Assembly (NCBI GenBank): GCA_963756495.1
Contig: CAVWNS010000001.1
Span: 248,001-312,000, forward strand
Direction of reading: 5' to 3'
Source of the DNA: DATFDN01 sp963756495
Lineage (GTDB): Bacteria > Pseudomonadota > Alphaproteobacteria > Acetobacterales > Acetobacteraceae
DNA length: 64,000 bases
The position numbers and the translations under genes were made by a program. Of the stretch, positions 47,879 through 56,725 are shown one piece after another (positions within the stretch are counted from its first letter, which is position 1; every line of letters begins with the position of its first letter). The notes beneath the pieces were generated by a model that ran no database searches, had not been told where the DNA came from, and was given only the letters and a program-made list of their open reading frames with translations.

Positions 47879-49825
47879 ATGAACCTGATTCGCCGCGGCA
47901 GCCGCGATCTGCGCGTGGACTTCTTCCGCGGCCTTGCGCTCTGGTGGATTTATACGGACCACATCCCGGGCGATGTGCTGGGTGCGTGGAGCTTGCGCAA
48001 CTGGGCGCTGTGCGATGCGACCGAGGTCTTCGTGCTGCTCGCCGGCTATGGCGCCGGCAAGGCGTATGGCGGCACGCTGCGCCGAGACGGCCTGCTGCAC
48101 GCGGCGGCCGCGGTCGTCCAGCGTGCCTGGACGCTGTACATCGCGCACATCTTCCTGTTCGTGGTGTTCTCCGCCCAGGTGAGCTTCTCGGCCGCGGCGC
48201 TGGCGCGTGCCAACTATCTCGACGAGAGTAACCTCGATGTGCTCGCCAATCATCCCTACGAGGCGCTGCTGCAGGCCCTTACCCTGCGCTACCAGCCAAG
48301 CCTGCTCAACATCCTGCCCCTGTATGTGGTGCTGCTGCTGATGTTCGTGCCGGCACTGCCGCTGCTGCGGTTCCCCCGCCTGCTCGCGGCGCTGTCGGCG
48401 GCGCTGTATGTGGCCGCGCGCGCGCTCGGGCTCAACCTGCCGTCCTGGACGGGGGGCGGGTGGTTCTTCGATCCGCTGTCCTGGCAGCTTCTGTTCATCG
48501 GCGGCGCGATCCTCGCCGTGCATCCGTTTCGGTTGCCGGTCCCGAAGCCGGTCCTAGATGGGCTCGCCGGGCTTGTCCTCGCGTTCGGCCTGGCGGTGAT
48601 CTATTTGGTCTGGCAGTATGCCTCGATCGGTTTTCTGCTGCCGCTGCCGATCGTCCACGTGCTGTTGTGGATCGACAAGACGACGCTTGACCCGCTGCGC
48701 CTCGCCTCCATCGCGGCGCTGCTGTGGGTCGTTCTGCGGCTGGTGGATGCGGACGCACCATGGTTGCGCACCCGGCTCGCCGCGCCGGTCGTGCTCTTGG
48801 GCCAGCACTCCTTGCCGGTTTTCTGCTGGGGCATCTTCATCGGATTCTTCGGGCGGATGGGGATCGAGTGGCGCAACGGCTTGCCGATGCAGGTTCTGGT
48901 GAACGTCGGGGGTGCGGCCGCCATGATCGCGGTGGCAGGCGTTGCGGCCTGGTACGGGGTGCGGGGCCGAGGCGGCCGGGGGGTCCTTACGCCCGCCGAG
49001 TCGGTGCCCGATGGAACCGTCCCGGCGGCGAGCTTCCCGGGACCGGTCCCTGTCCCGCATACCGAGCCGCGCCCCCCGGTGTCGCTGCCGATCCTGGCGC
49101 TGGCCCTCGCAACACTCGCCGCCATGTGGCCGGGCAGCGCCAAGGCCGGGCCGTCCGACCTCTGTCCGGTAGGCCCGGAGTTGTCAGCGCCGACCGAGCC
49201 CTTGGCTGAATTCGCACGCGCGGTTCACGCCGGGCGCAACCCCGTGGCGATCCTCGCGGTCGGTTCGGCGAGCACAGCCGAGAACGGCGCGTCCTACCCG
49301 CATGCAATGGTCGAGGTATTGCAGGCCGCCCTGCCCGGCACGGTGTTGCGCCTCGATGTGCGCGGACGGCGCGGGCTCACCGCTGCCGATATGCTGAGCG
49401 TGCTGTCCGCGGCGCTGGCCGAGCGGCGGTATGCGCTGGTGCTGTGGCAGACCGGGACGGTCGACGCCGTGCAGGGAGTGCGGCCGGAGGAACTGGCGCA
49501 GGCCCTGCAGGAAGGCGCCGGACGGATCACTGCCAACGGCGCCAGCCTGGTGCTGATCGATCCGCAGTACAGCCGGTTCCTGAGCGCGAACGTCGATCTC
49601 AGCCCCTATGAGCAGGCGCTGGAACACACCGCCGCCTTGCCCGGCGTGGTCCTGTTCCGCCGCTTCGCGCTGATGCAGGCCTGGGCGGAGAGCGGGGGGG
49701 TGGATGTAGAGGCTGCTCCGCCGGCCAAGCGCCCGGCCGCGGTCGGCCTGCTCCACGCCTGTCTGGGCCATGCGCTCGCGCGCTTCATCCTGGCCGGCAT
49801 CGGTATCGAACCTGCCGGCCAGTAA
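47879..49825 (+). CDS. OpgC-type membrane acyltransferase fused to SGNH-hydrolase-like domain
   Basis: 648 residues, unbroken. Residues 1-370 have about ten hydrophobic spans and the OpgC start LRVDFFRGLALWWIYTDHIP, CDATEVFVLLAGYGAGKAYG and LGQHSLPVFCWGIFIGFFGR. OpgC adds succinyl groups to osmoregulated periplasmic glucans. A Pro-rich linker and a further hydrophobic segment (SLPILALALATLAAMWPGSA) lead to residues 430-648 (VAILAVGSASTAENGASYPH, YALVLWQTGTVDAVQGVRPE, VLIDPQYSRFLSANVDL), which look like an SGNH/GDSL hydrolase with Ser in GSAST. Such a fusion suggests transfer and removal of acyl groups by one protein (inference). Confidence 0.78.
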   Translation: MNLIRRGSRDLRVDFFRGLALWWIYTDHIPGDVLGAWSLRNWALCDATEVFVLLAGYGAGKAYGGTLRRDGLLHAAAAVVQRAWTLYIAHIFLFVVFSAQVSFSAAALARANYLDESNLDVLANHPYEALLQALTLRYQPSLLNILPLYVVLLLMFVPALPLLRFPRLLAALSAALYVAARALGLNLPSWTGGGWFFDPLSWQLLFIGGAILAVHPFRLPVPKPVLDGLAGLVLAFGLAVIYLVWQYASIGFLLPLPIVHVLLWIDKTTLDPLRLASIAALLWVVLRLVDADAPWLRTRLAAPVVLLGQHSLPVFCWGIFIGFFGRMGIEWRNGLPMQVLVNVGGAAAMIAVAGVAAWYGVRGRGGRGVLTPAESVPDGTVPAASFPGPVPVPHTEPRPPVSLPILALALATLAAMWPGSAKAGPSDLCPVGPELSAPTEPLAEFARAVHAGRNPVAILAVGSASTAENGASYPHAMVEVLQAALPGTVLRLDVRGRRGLTAADMLSVLSAALAERRYALVLWQTGTVDAVQGVRPEELAQALQEGAGRITANGASLVLIDPQYSRFLSANVDLSPYEQALEHTAALPGVVLFRRFALMQAWAESGGVDVEAAPPAKRPAAVGLLHACLGHALARFILAGIGIEPAGQ

Positions 49826-49834
49826 CGCCGCTAA

Positions 49835-50143
49835 TCAATGCTCGGCCGGCCCGAGCAGCGTGTCGCCTGGCTCGCCGTGCAGGATGTCGTGTGGCGCGGG
49901 CGTGGCCGGACAGTCGCGCCGGCCCTCCGCATTCAGCGGCACGTCGATAAGCGCTTGGCCGGTGATGTTCGCGGCACGCCCGGTGCGCCACTCAGGTCGA
50001 TTGTCAGCGGCAGGACGCTCCCCTTGGTTGCCTGCCTGCACCAGACTCGCGCGGACAATCGGCCGGCGCGGCGGCAACCGCGAGGCAGTGGAGAGCAGCC
50101 CAAGCAGGAGATCGCGCGACGCATGCACGCCGGCAGTCTGCAC
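49835..50143 (-). CDS. Hypothetical protein, 102 residues
   Basis: A GTG-started frame (MQTAGVHASRDLLLGLLSTA) ends DCPATPAPHDILHGEPGDTL and LGPAEH, 9 bp from the convergent OpgC stop. It starts 10 bp beyond the end of the HpnN-like gene on the same strand. No motif or family is recognised. Third-position GC is only moderately high and no ribosome site stands out, so it may be non-coding. It otherwise fills the only gap between the two large genes. Confidence 0.35.
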   Translation of the reverse strand: MQTAGVHASRDLLLGLLSTASRLPPRRPIVRASLVQAGNQGERPAADNRPEWRTGRAANITGQALIDVPLNAEGRRDCPATPAPHDILHGEPGDTLLGPAEH

Positions 50144-50152
50144 CGGAGGCGG

Positions 50153-52785
50153 TTACGGTTCGGTTGCGGGCGGTCGCAGGCTGGCGAGCAGCGCGGGGAT
50201 GAACACCAGGCTGGCCAGCAGCGTGCAGGCCAGGCTGATCAGCAGCAGATCGCCCATGCTCGCCGTTCCCGGGTGGTGCGACAGCGCCAGCGACCCGAAC
50301 GCCGTGCCGGTGGTCAGCGCGGAGAACACGATCGCCCGCGCTGTCGGCGAGCCGAGCACGGCGTGCCGCCCCGCGCGCCAGTTCATCACGAAGTAGATGT
50401 TGAACGCGACGCCCACGCCGAGCAGCAGCGGCAGGGCGATGATGTTGGCGTAGTTGATCGGCAGCGGCAGCAGCACGATGACCAGCAGCGTCAGCAGCCC
50501 CGAGACCAGCAGCGGCGCCATGCACCAGCGCGGCGTCGCGCAGCGTGCGCAGCGCGAGGAACAGGATCACCGCGATCGCCGCCAGCGCGTAGGCGGCGGC
50601 GTCGCGGAACGCGCGTCACGATGGTGCGCGCTGGTCGCCTCGATCGTCACCGCCGGGCCGCCGGCGTTGGGCGCGACCGCTCGCACCTGTTCGACGAAGC
50701 TGCGCCAGCTGGCCGTTCGCTTGTTGACGATCAGCTTCGGCACGACCTGGATGCGCGCGCGCCCATCCGGCAGCACCCAGTCCCGCTTCACGTCTCGCGG
50801 GATCGAGGCGAGGCGTCACCGGCTCGGCGCTCAGCGAATGCGTCGAGCTGGTCCAGCTCGTCCGGCAGGAAGCGGGTCAGCGCCGCGTTGACGGCCATCA
50901 GCGACGGCATCGGGCGCGGTCCGTGAGCCGCCGCAGATCGCGCGGCGATCGGCGCGCAGCGGCGCTGTCGGGCGGCATGCTTGGCAAGCGCCGGCTCGAT
51001 CTGGCCGAGTGCCGTCTTGGCGGCCAGGCGGATCTGGTTCGGCGTGACCGGCGCGCTTGCCGGCGGGGCCGTCAGCGTCGGCTCCAGGATCTGCTGCGCG
51101 TCGGAGATGATCGCGAGCTTCTGCTTCTGGTCGTCGGGAACGAAGCTGTCGATCGAGCGCACGCTGTCGACGCGTCGGGAACGGCGCGCAGCTTCGCGGC
51201 GACCGGCGCCGATCGCGGCGACGCTCGGCTCCATCATGTCGATCGTGTAGGGGTTGGTCACCGGCGAGTTGCATCGAGGTCGCGCAGCGTCTCGCATCGC
51301 CTCGGTGTGCGGGTTCTTCGTGTGCAGCGGGTTGGCGTCGAATGTCGAGACGCGGCGCCAGCACGATCGCGGCGATCGCCGGCCGCGCAGAACAGCCAGC
51401 AGGATCGGCTGCCGCCAGCGCGCCACCAGCGGGTCGAGCGGGACCGCCCAGGGGAAGCCGACCATGCCCGGTCTCGCCGCGGCGGGCGGAACAGGGTGAT
51501 CGCGGCCGGCAGGAAGGTCATGGTGCACAGGAAGGCGATCAGCATGCCGACCCCGGCGATCAGGCCCAGCTCCGCCACGCCGACGAAGTCGGTCGGCACG
51601 AAGGCGAGGAAGCCGGCCGCGGTCGCGACCGCGGCCACCAGGATCTGCTCTCCGGTGCGCGCCGCGGTCCGCCGCAGCGCCTCGCCGAAATCGCCGACTT
51701 CGTGGCGCCGCTCGCGGTAGCGGACCGAGAACTGGATGGCGAAATCGACCGCGATGCCGACGAACAGCACGCCGAAGCCGACCGAAATCGAGGTTGAGCG
51801 TGCCGACGGCGGCGGCGGCGAACAGCAATGTGAGCGCCAGCCCGAGCACCAGCGTGAGCAGGATCGGCACGATCAGCCGCCAGGTGCGTCGACCGCGAGG
51901 AAGAGCCAGAGCGTGATCAGCACGATGCTGCCCGAGCAGGCCGATGGCCGCCCCTTCGGCGACGGTCGCGAATTCCTCATCGGCGAGCGCCACGTTGCCG
52001 GTGATCGCGCACGCGCGCCTGCCCGGATTGCACGAAGGGCAGTTCCGCGGCGGCCTGGGCGGATCGCCTTGGTCGCCGCGCCTCCCGGCTGCAGCGCGCC
52101 GAAGTCGAGCTTGGGCTGGGCCAGCACGAAGACGTACTTGCCCGCCGAGATCGGTCAGCCCGCCGCCCAGCAGCTTTTGCCACGACAGCGGCTGCGGGTG
52201 GCCGTCCAGCGCGCTCTCGATCGTCGCGGCGAAGCCGCGCAGCACCGGATCATAGGGCGCGAGGTCGGCTTGGCCTTGCGCCGCGCCCATGCCGAGCAGC
52301 GCCGAGCGCGGAGAACAAGCCCGCGCGCGCGTGGGATCGGCGACGAGCTGGCCCAGGAACGGCTGCGCCGTGATCAGATGATTGGTCAGGTCGGGAGCTG
52401 CTTGGGGTCGAGAAACAGCAACCCCTCCTTGGCGAAGAACGGCGAGGCGTCGGGGCGGGTGACGCTGCGGAAATTGGCGTTGTCGCGCCTGCAGCTTCGC
52501 GGCCAGCGCGGCCGCCGTGCTGGTCGCCTCCTCCGGCTCGCGCGCGTCGATCACCATCACCAGCAGATCGTTGAACTGCGGGAAGTCCGTGCGAACCGCT
52601 CCGCGGCCTGCCGCCAGGGCAGGCGGCTCGAGAACATCTCGTCGGTGTCGGTGCTGACGCCGAGATGTCCGGCCGCAAAGAGGCAGCGACAGCACGGCGG
52701 CCACGAAGCCGCACGGCAACGACGACGAGCGCGCGCGGCGGCGGCAGACGTCCACCACGCGGACGAGCAGGCGTCGGAGCGACAT
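50153..52785 (-). pseudogene. hpnN: HpnN-like MMPL/RND transporter (hopanoid-associated), broken by many indels
   Basis: Segments of one MMPL protein occur in all three frames in order. They are MSLRRLLVRVVDVCRRRA; TDFPQFNDLLVMVIDAREPE; ITGNVALADEEFATVAEGA; MLFVGIAVDFAIQFSVRYRE with AAVATAAGFLAFVPTDFVGV; INYANIIALPLLLGVGVAF; and VFSALTTGTAFGSLALSHHP with the TASMGDLLLISLACTLLASL end. The motif set is that of HpnN, which carries hopanoids to the outer membrane and is needed for normal division in Rhodopseudomonas. I estimate more than ten indels in 2.6 kb, far above the local background. Real decay or poor consensus both fit. No squalene-hopene genes are nearby. Confidence 0.75.
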
Positions 52786-52894
52786 GCGGGCCGCGGTGAT
52801 AGTGCGTCGCGCTCGGCCGGTCCACCGGCGCCGTCGCTTTGCGGCGAGGCGATCTGCGCACGATGTCTTCGGCCTGGAACGGAAGGCCGAATGC

Positions 52895-54114
52895 ATGGCG
52901 TACGATTGCTGCACGGACCATGCCGACCTGCCGCCACGCTCGCGACCGCCGTTCCGCGCCGATCATGTCGGCAGCCTGCTGCGCCCGAAGGCAGCTGGCC
53001 GAGGCGCGGGCGGCGCACAAGGCCGGGCGGCTGCCCGACGAGGCGCTGCGGGCGATCGAGGATCGCTGCATCGAGCGCGGCCATCGCCCGGCAGGAGGAG
53101 ATCGGTCTGCGCGCGGCGACCGACGGCGAGTATCCGCCGCGCCTACTGGCATTACGATTTCGTCTCCGGGCTGGACGGCGTCGAGATCTACGAGCCGGAG
53201 CAGAAGATCGCAGTTCAAGGGCGCCGACGCTGCCGCACGCGCTGCGCGTGACCGGGCGGATCGCGCTACTCGCGGCCGGTGATGGTGGACCATTTCCGGT
53301 TTCTCGCCGGTCACGTGCGGGCGGCGGTGCCGAAGCAGACGATCCCGTCGCCGAGCGGTGGTGCATTTCCGCGGCGGCCGCGGCGCGATCGACCGCGGCA
53401 GCCTATCCGGAGCTGGACGGCGTTCTTCGACGATCTGGGCGCGCCTACCATGCGGCGGTGCAGGGCTTTGCCGCTGCCGGGTGCCGGTATCTGCAGCTCG
53501 ATGAAGTCTATATCGCCTATCTGTGCGATCCCGAGCAGGTCGCCGGGCTGAAGGCGCGCGGCGAGCATGTGGAGGATCTGCTCGGGACGTCTATGCCGAC
53601 CTGATCAACCGCGCGATCGCCGGGCGGCCTGCTGACATGACCATCAGCATGCATCTCTGCCGCGGCAATTTCCGCTCCACCTGGGTCGCGTCGGGCGGTT
53701 ACGAGCCGGTCGCGGAGGTGCTGTTCAACCGGATCGATGCCGATGCCTATTTCATGGAATACGATACCGACCGGGCCGGCGGCTTCGAGCCGCTGCGGTT
53801 CGTGCCGCGCGGGCGCAAGCTGGTGGTGCTTGGGGCTGGTCACCAGCAAGACCGGCGCGCTCGAGAGCAAGGACGAGCTGAAGCGGCGGATCGATCAGGC
53901 GGCGAAGTACCTGCCGCTGGAGCAACTGGCGCTCAGCCCGCAATGCGGCTTCGCGAGCACCGAGGAAGGCAATCTGCTGACCGAGGAGGAGCAATGGGCG
54001 AAGCTGCGCCTGTGCGTCGAGGTGGCGCGGGAGGTCTGGGGGAGGGATCTGAGACCAGCGCGAGACCTCTCCCTGGCCGACGCGGCGGGTCCGGGAGAGG
54101 AACACCTCGCGTGA
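52895..54114 (+). pseudogene. MetE-like (YxjG type) vitamin-B12-independent methyltransferase, broken by many indels
   Basis: Successive frames read PPFRADHVGSLLRP, QLAEARAAHKAGRLPDEALR, PKQTIPSPSG, FAAAGCRYLQLDEVYIAYLC, MTISMHLCRGNFRSTWVASG, GYEPVAEVLFNRIDADAYFM and LVTSKTGALESKDELKRRID, then LSPQCGFASTEEGNLLTEEE. The HLCRGN and SPQCGF blocks carry zinc ligands (His, Cys and Cys) of the C-terminal half of methionine synthase MetE, as in the single-domain YxjG/YxjH group. The normal end is near EVAREVWG at about 54045. At least seven indels occur in 1.2 kb. It is divergent from the HpnN-like gene, 109 bp apart. Confidence 0.78.
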
Positions 54115-54136
54115 GCCGCTGTCGCCTTCGACGCCG

Positions 54137-54612
54137 CTACTTCTCCTCGCCGCTGTGCTGCTCCTGGTAGGTCCGCGTGTGGTGATGGACTTCACCATCC
54201 GCGCCGCGGTCACTCGCGCGACTTCAGGTCGTCGGCGGCCCGAGCCCTTGCTCGCGCCGGCGGCGGAGGCCGACGCTTTGTCATGACCCGTGTCGTGCGA
54301 CGAGCCGTGCTTGACCTCGCTGCTCCGCGACGCGGCCTGACTGCCCGAGTGGCCGTCGGACGAATGGCTGCCGGAGGAATGGCTGCCTGAGGAATGGCTG
54401 CCCGAGTGGCTGGCTGACGACTTGCCGTCTGAGGAATGGCTCCCCGAGTGGCTGCTCGCGGCCGGCTTGTGGCCGTGGTCCTGGGCACGCGCCTCGCTGG
54501 CCGGTGTCGTGCCCTTCGTCTGTCCCGCCTCGCGATTCTCCTTCAGGCGTCCGTCGTGCTGCGGGTCCTTCACACTCCCTTGCTGACCACTATGCCGGTT
54601 ATCTGTTGCCAC
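54137..54612 (-). CDS. Ser/His/Gly-rich repeat protein, probable frameshift near the end
   Basis: GTG 54612 follows AGGAGA by six bases. The N-terminus MATDNRHSGQQGSVKDPQHD, GRLKENREAGQTKGTTPASE is polar, like small stress-related or seed-maturation-like proteins. The middle holds SHSGSHSSDGKSSASHSGSH and further SGSHSS units encoded by 15-bp repeats. After AADDLKSRE the frame breaks near 54215; the next frame gives DRGADGEVHHHTRTYQEQHS and GEEK with a stop at 54137. It is about 158 residues, hydrophilic, probably disordered and rich in His, so metal binding is possible (inference). Confidence 0.55.
54362..54448. repeat. 15-bp coding tandem repeat, unit GAATGGCTGCCNGAG
   Basis: Three units in tandem (54362-54376, 54377-54391, 54392-54406) and a fourth diverged unit at 54434-54448. 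They encode the SGSHSS repeats of the Ser/His/Gly-rich protein on the minus strand. Unit length is a multiple of three, so copy-number change keeps the frame. Confidence 0.8.
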
Positions 54613-54812
54613 CGTGCGTCTCCTGACTTGTTTCGCGTCCCGCCTCGGGGCGCTTGGTGAACGAACGCTTGGTCCCTCCCTCCCGGTTGCAGGGACCTTC
54701 GTGGTCGTGAACACCCCGCTCCGCCCTCGTCGCGCGCGGGTCAAGGATGCGCAACCCTTCCGGCCCTGAAGCGTTCCCCGCCCGTTGCGCGATACTGGGC
54801 CGGAGGTCATGA

Positions 54813-55885
54813 ATGCCAAAACTTGCGGGTGGCGATCGCCGGCGTCGGGAACTGCGCCGCTTCATTGGTGCAGGGCGTCCAGTTCTACGCCGAGGCCGAG
54901 CCGGCGGAGACCGTGCCGGGCCTCATGCACGTGATGCTCGGTGGCTATCATGTCCGCGACGTCGCGTTCTCGGCCGCCTTCGACGTAACCACGGACAAGG
55001 TCGGGCGCGATCTCGCCGAGGCGATCGGCGCGGCGCCGAACAACACCCATGTCTTCGCCGAGGTGCCCGCCGACGGGCGTGCCGGTCCATCGCGGCCCGA
55101 CCTTGGACGGCATCGGCCGCTACCTGCGCGACACGCTGGCCGAATCCGACGCCCCCGCCGTCGATGTCGCCGCGATCCTGCGCCGCAGCGAAACCGACGT
55201 GCTGGTGTGCTACCTGCCGGTCGGCTCGGAGAAGGCGGCCCGCTTCTATGCCGAGGCGGCGCTCGCGGCCGGTTGCGCGTTCGTCAACTGCATTCCCGTT
55301 TTCATCGCCTCCGACCCCGACTGGAGCGCCCGCTTCGCCGCGCGCGGTCTGCCGCTGATCGGCGACGACGTGAAGAGCCAAGTCGGCGCCACCATCGTTC
55401 ACCGCATGCTGACCAACCTGTTCCGCGAGCGCGGCGTGCGGGTCGATCGCACCTATCAGCTCAATTTCGGCGGCAACACCGACTTCCTCAACATGCTGGA
55501 GCGCGAGCGCCTGGAGTCGAAGAAGCTCTCCAAGACCCGGGCGGTCACCAGCCAGCTCGGCGCGCCGCTGCCTGCCCGTGACGTGCATGTCGGGCCGAGC
55601 GACTACGTCGAGTGGCTGAGCGATCGCAAATTCGCCTATATCCGCCTGGAAGGCACCACCTTCGGCAACATGCCGATCGCCTGCGAGCTGAAGCTGGAGG
55701 TCTGGGATTCGCCCAACTCCGCCGGCGTGGTCATCGACGCGGTGCGGCTCGCCAAGCTTGCGATGGACCGCGGCATCGGCGGCGCGCTCACCGGCCCCTG
55801 CTCCTATCTGATGAAGAGCCCGCCCGAGCAGTTCACCGACCACGAGGCGCGCGCGCTGACCGAGGCGTTCATCGCCGGCGAATGA
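54813..55885 (+). CDS. ino1: Inositol-3-phosphate synthase, two frameshifts near the 5-prime end
   Basis: LRVAIAGVGNCAASLVQGVQ (NAD-binding GxGNCASS-type motif), PGLMHVMLGGYHVRDVAFSA and FDVTTDKVGRDLAEAIGAAP read from a TTG at 54823. The likely ATG at 54809 or 54813 is out of register because of the AAAA run. A second shift near 55075 leads into HRGPTLDGIGRYLRDTLAES, LVCYLPVGSEKAARFYAEAA, INGLIGDDVKSQ-like PLIGDDVKSQVGATIVHRML, and YQLNFGGNTDFLNMLERERL. It matches the short actinobacterial/archaeal-type synthase that turns glucose 6-phosphate into myo-inositol 3-phosphate. Its stop overlaps the phosphatase gene by ATGA. Confidence 0.88.
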
Positions 55886-56472
55886 CCGTCATCCACCTGA
55901 TCCGCCACGCCTCCTATGACCTGCTCGGGCGGGTGCTGGCCGGGCGGATCGAGGGCCACGCGCTGAACGAGGCCGGGCGGGCGGAGGCGGCGCGGCTCGC
56001 CGAGACGCTGGCCGCGCGCCCCCTCGCCGCAATCGCCGCCAGTCCGCTGCAACGGGCGCGGGAGACGGCGGCGATCATCGCCGCGCCGCATCGCCTGGAT
56101 GTGCTGGAAGTCCCCGGCCTGAACGAGATCGACTTCGGCGACTGGACCGGGATGGCGTTCGAGACGCTCCACGCCCTCCCCGCCTGGATCGCCTTCAACG
56201 CCTTCCGCGCCACCGCCCCGATCCCCGGCGGCGAGACGATGCTCGCCGCGCAATCCCGCGCCGTGGCGGCACTCTCGGCGCTGGCGGCGCGATTCCCCGA
56301 TGCCGAGGTGGCGGCGGTCAGCCACGGGGATATCGTGAAGGCGCTGGTCGCGCACGCGCTTGGGGCGCCGCTTGATTTGTTTCACCGGATTGAGATCGAA
56401 CCTGCGAGCCGCAGCGTGATTGCGTTGGAGGCGTGCGCGGTGCGAGTGTTGGGAGTTAATCTGCCTATTTGA
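55882..56472 (+). CDS. Histidine phosphatase family protein
   Basis: 196 residues. VIHLIRHASYDLLGRVLAGR has the catalytic RHA (usually RHG), IAASPLQRARETAAIIA has the second Arg, and AEVAAVSHGDIVKALVAHAL has the second His. The E of GLNEIDFGDWTGMAF is the acid. This is the phosphoglycerate-mutase-like fold. Because it is translationally coupled to inositol-3-phosphate synthase, dephosphorylation of inositol phosphate is a natural guess (inference); such proteins are otherwise diverse phosphatases. Confidence 0.87.
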   Translation: MTVIHLIRHASYDLLGRVLAGRIEGHALNEAGRAEAARLAETLAARPLAAIAASPLQRARETAAIIAAPHRLDVLEVPGLNEIDFGDWTGMAFETLHALPAWIAFNAFRATAPIPGGETMLAAQSRAVAALSALAARFPDAEVAAVSHGDIVKALVAHALGAPLDLFHRIEIEPASRSVIALEACAVRVLGVNLPI

Positions 56473-56489
56473 ATGGCAGTGCCCAAGTC

Positions 56490-56520
56490 GAATGTCCGCT
56501 CCCGACCGGAGCGGACATTC
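56490..56520. terminator. Perfect 13-bp hairpin behind the inositol/phosphatase pair
   Basis: GAATGTCCGCTCC pairs with GGAGCGGACATTC around CGACC, 17 bp after the phosphatase stop. There is no T-tract. The arm GAATGTCCGCT recurs at 61928-61938 in another intergenic region, where the partner arm has decayed, so it is also a REP-like repeat. Confidence 0.55.
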
Positions 56521-56725
56521 GGACTTCTGCACGCCGTAACCTATTGAGCATCGATGGGTCGTTGGTCCAGGCATAATTCTTGATATTTATTACGGCTATG
56601 ACCCTTTGCTTCGTAGATGCTTCTGAAATGGATCACACGCAGTGAGATTGGACGGCCGACCTCTCGTATCCCATTCTGGGCGGCAGTGATGCCGGACATC
56701 AAGCCTGCCTCGCAAGGAGTGAGTG

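Noticed and set aside
49835..50143. Reading the 102-residue frame as the C-terminus of HpnN
   Set aside because: The MMPL protein has a natural end (LLASLRPPATEP) and stop at 50153, so the frame is separate if it is coding at all.
52895..54114. Two or more small separate genes in the MetE-like region
   Set aside because: The fragments line up in order as one MetE-type protein, so splitting them would invent genes.
54362..54448. Possible CRISPR from 15-bp repeats
   Set aside because: Units are contiguous, in frame with a coding sequence and encode a repeated peptide.
53752..54819. 355-codon minus-strand frame around the Ser/His-rich protein
   Set aside because: Its first 69 codons precede the GTG with a ribosome site, and its last 150 run antisense to the MetE-like gene; only the middle is coding.
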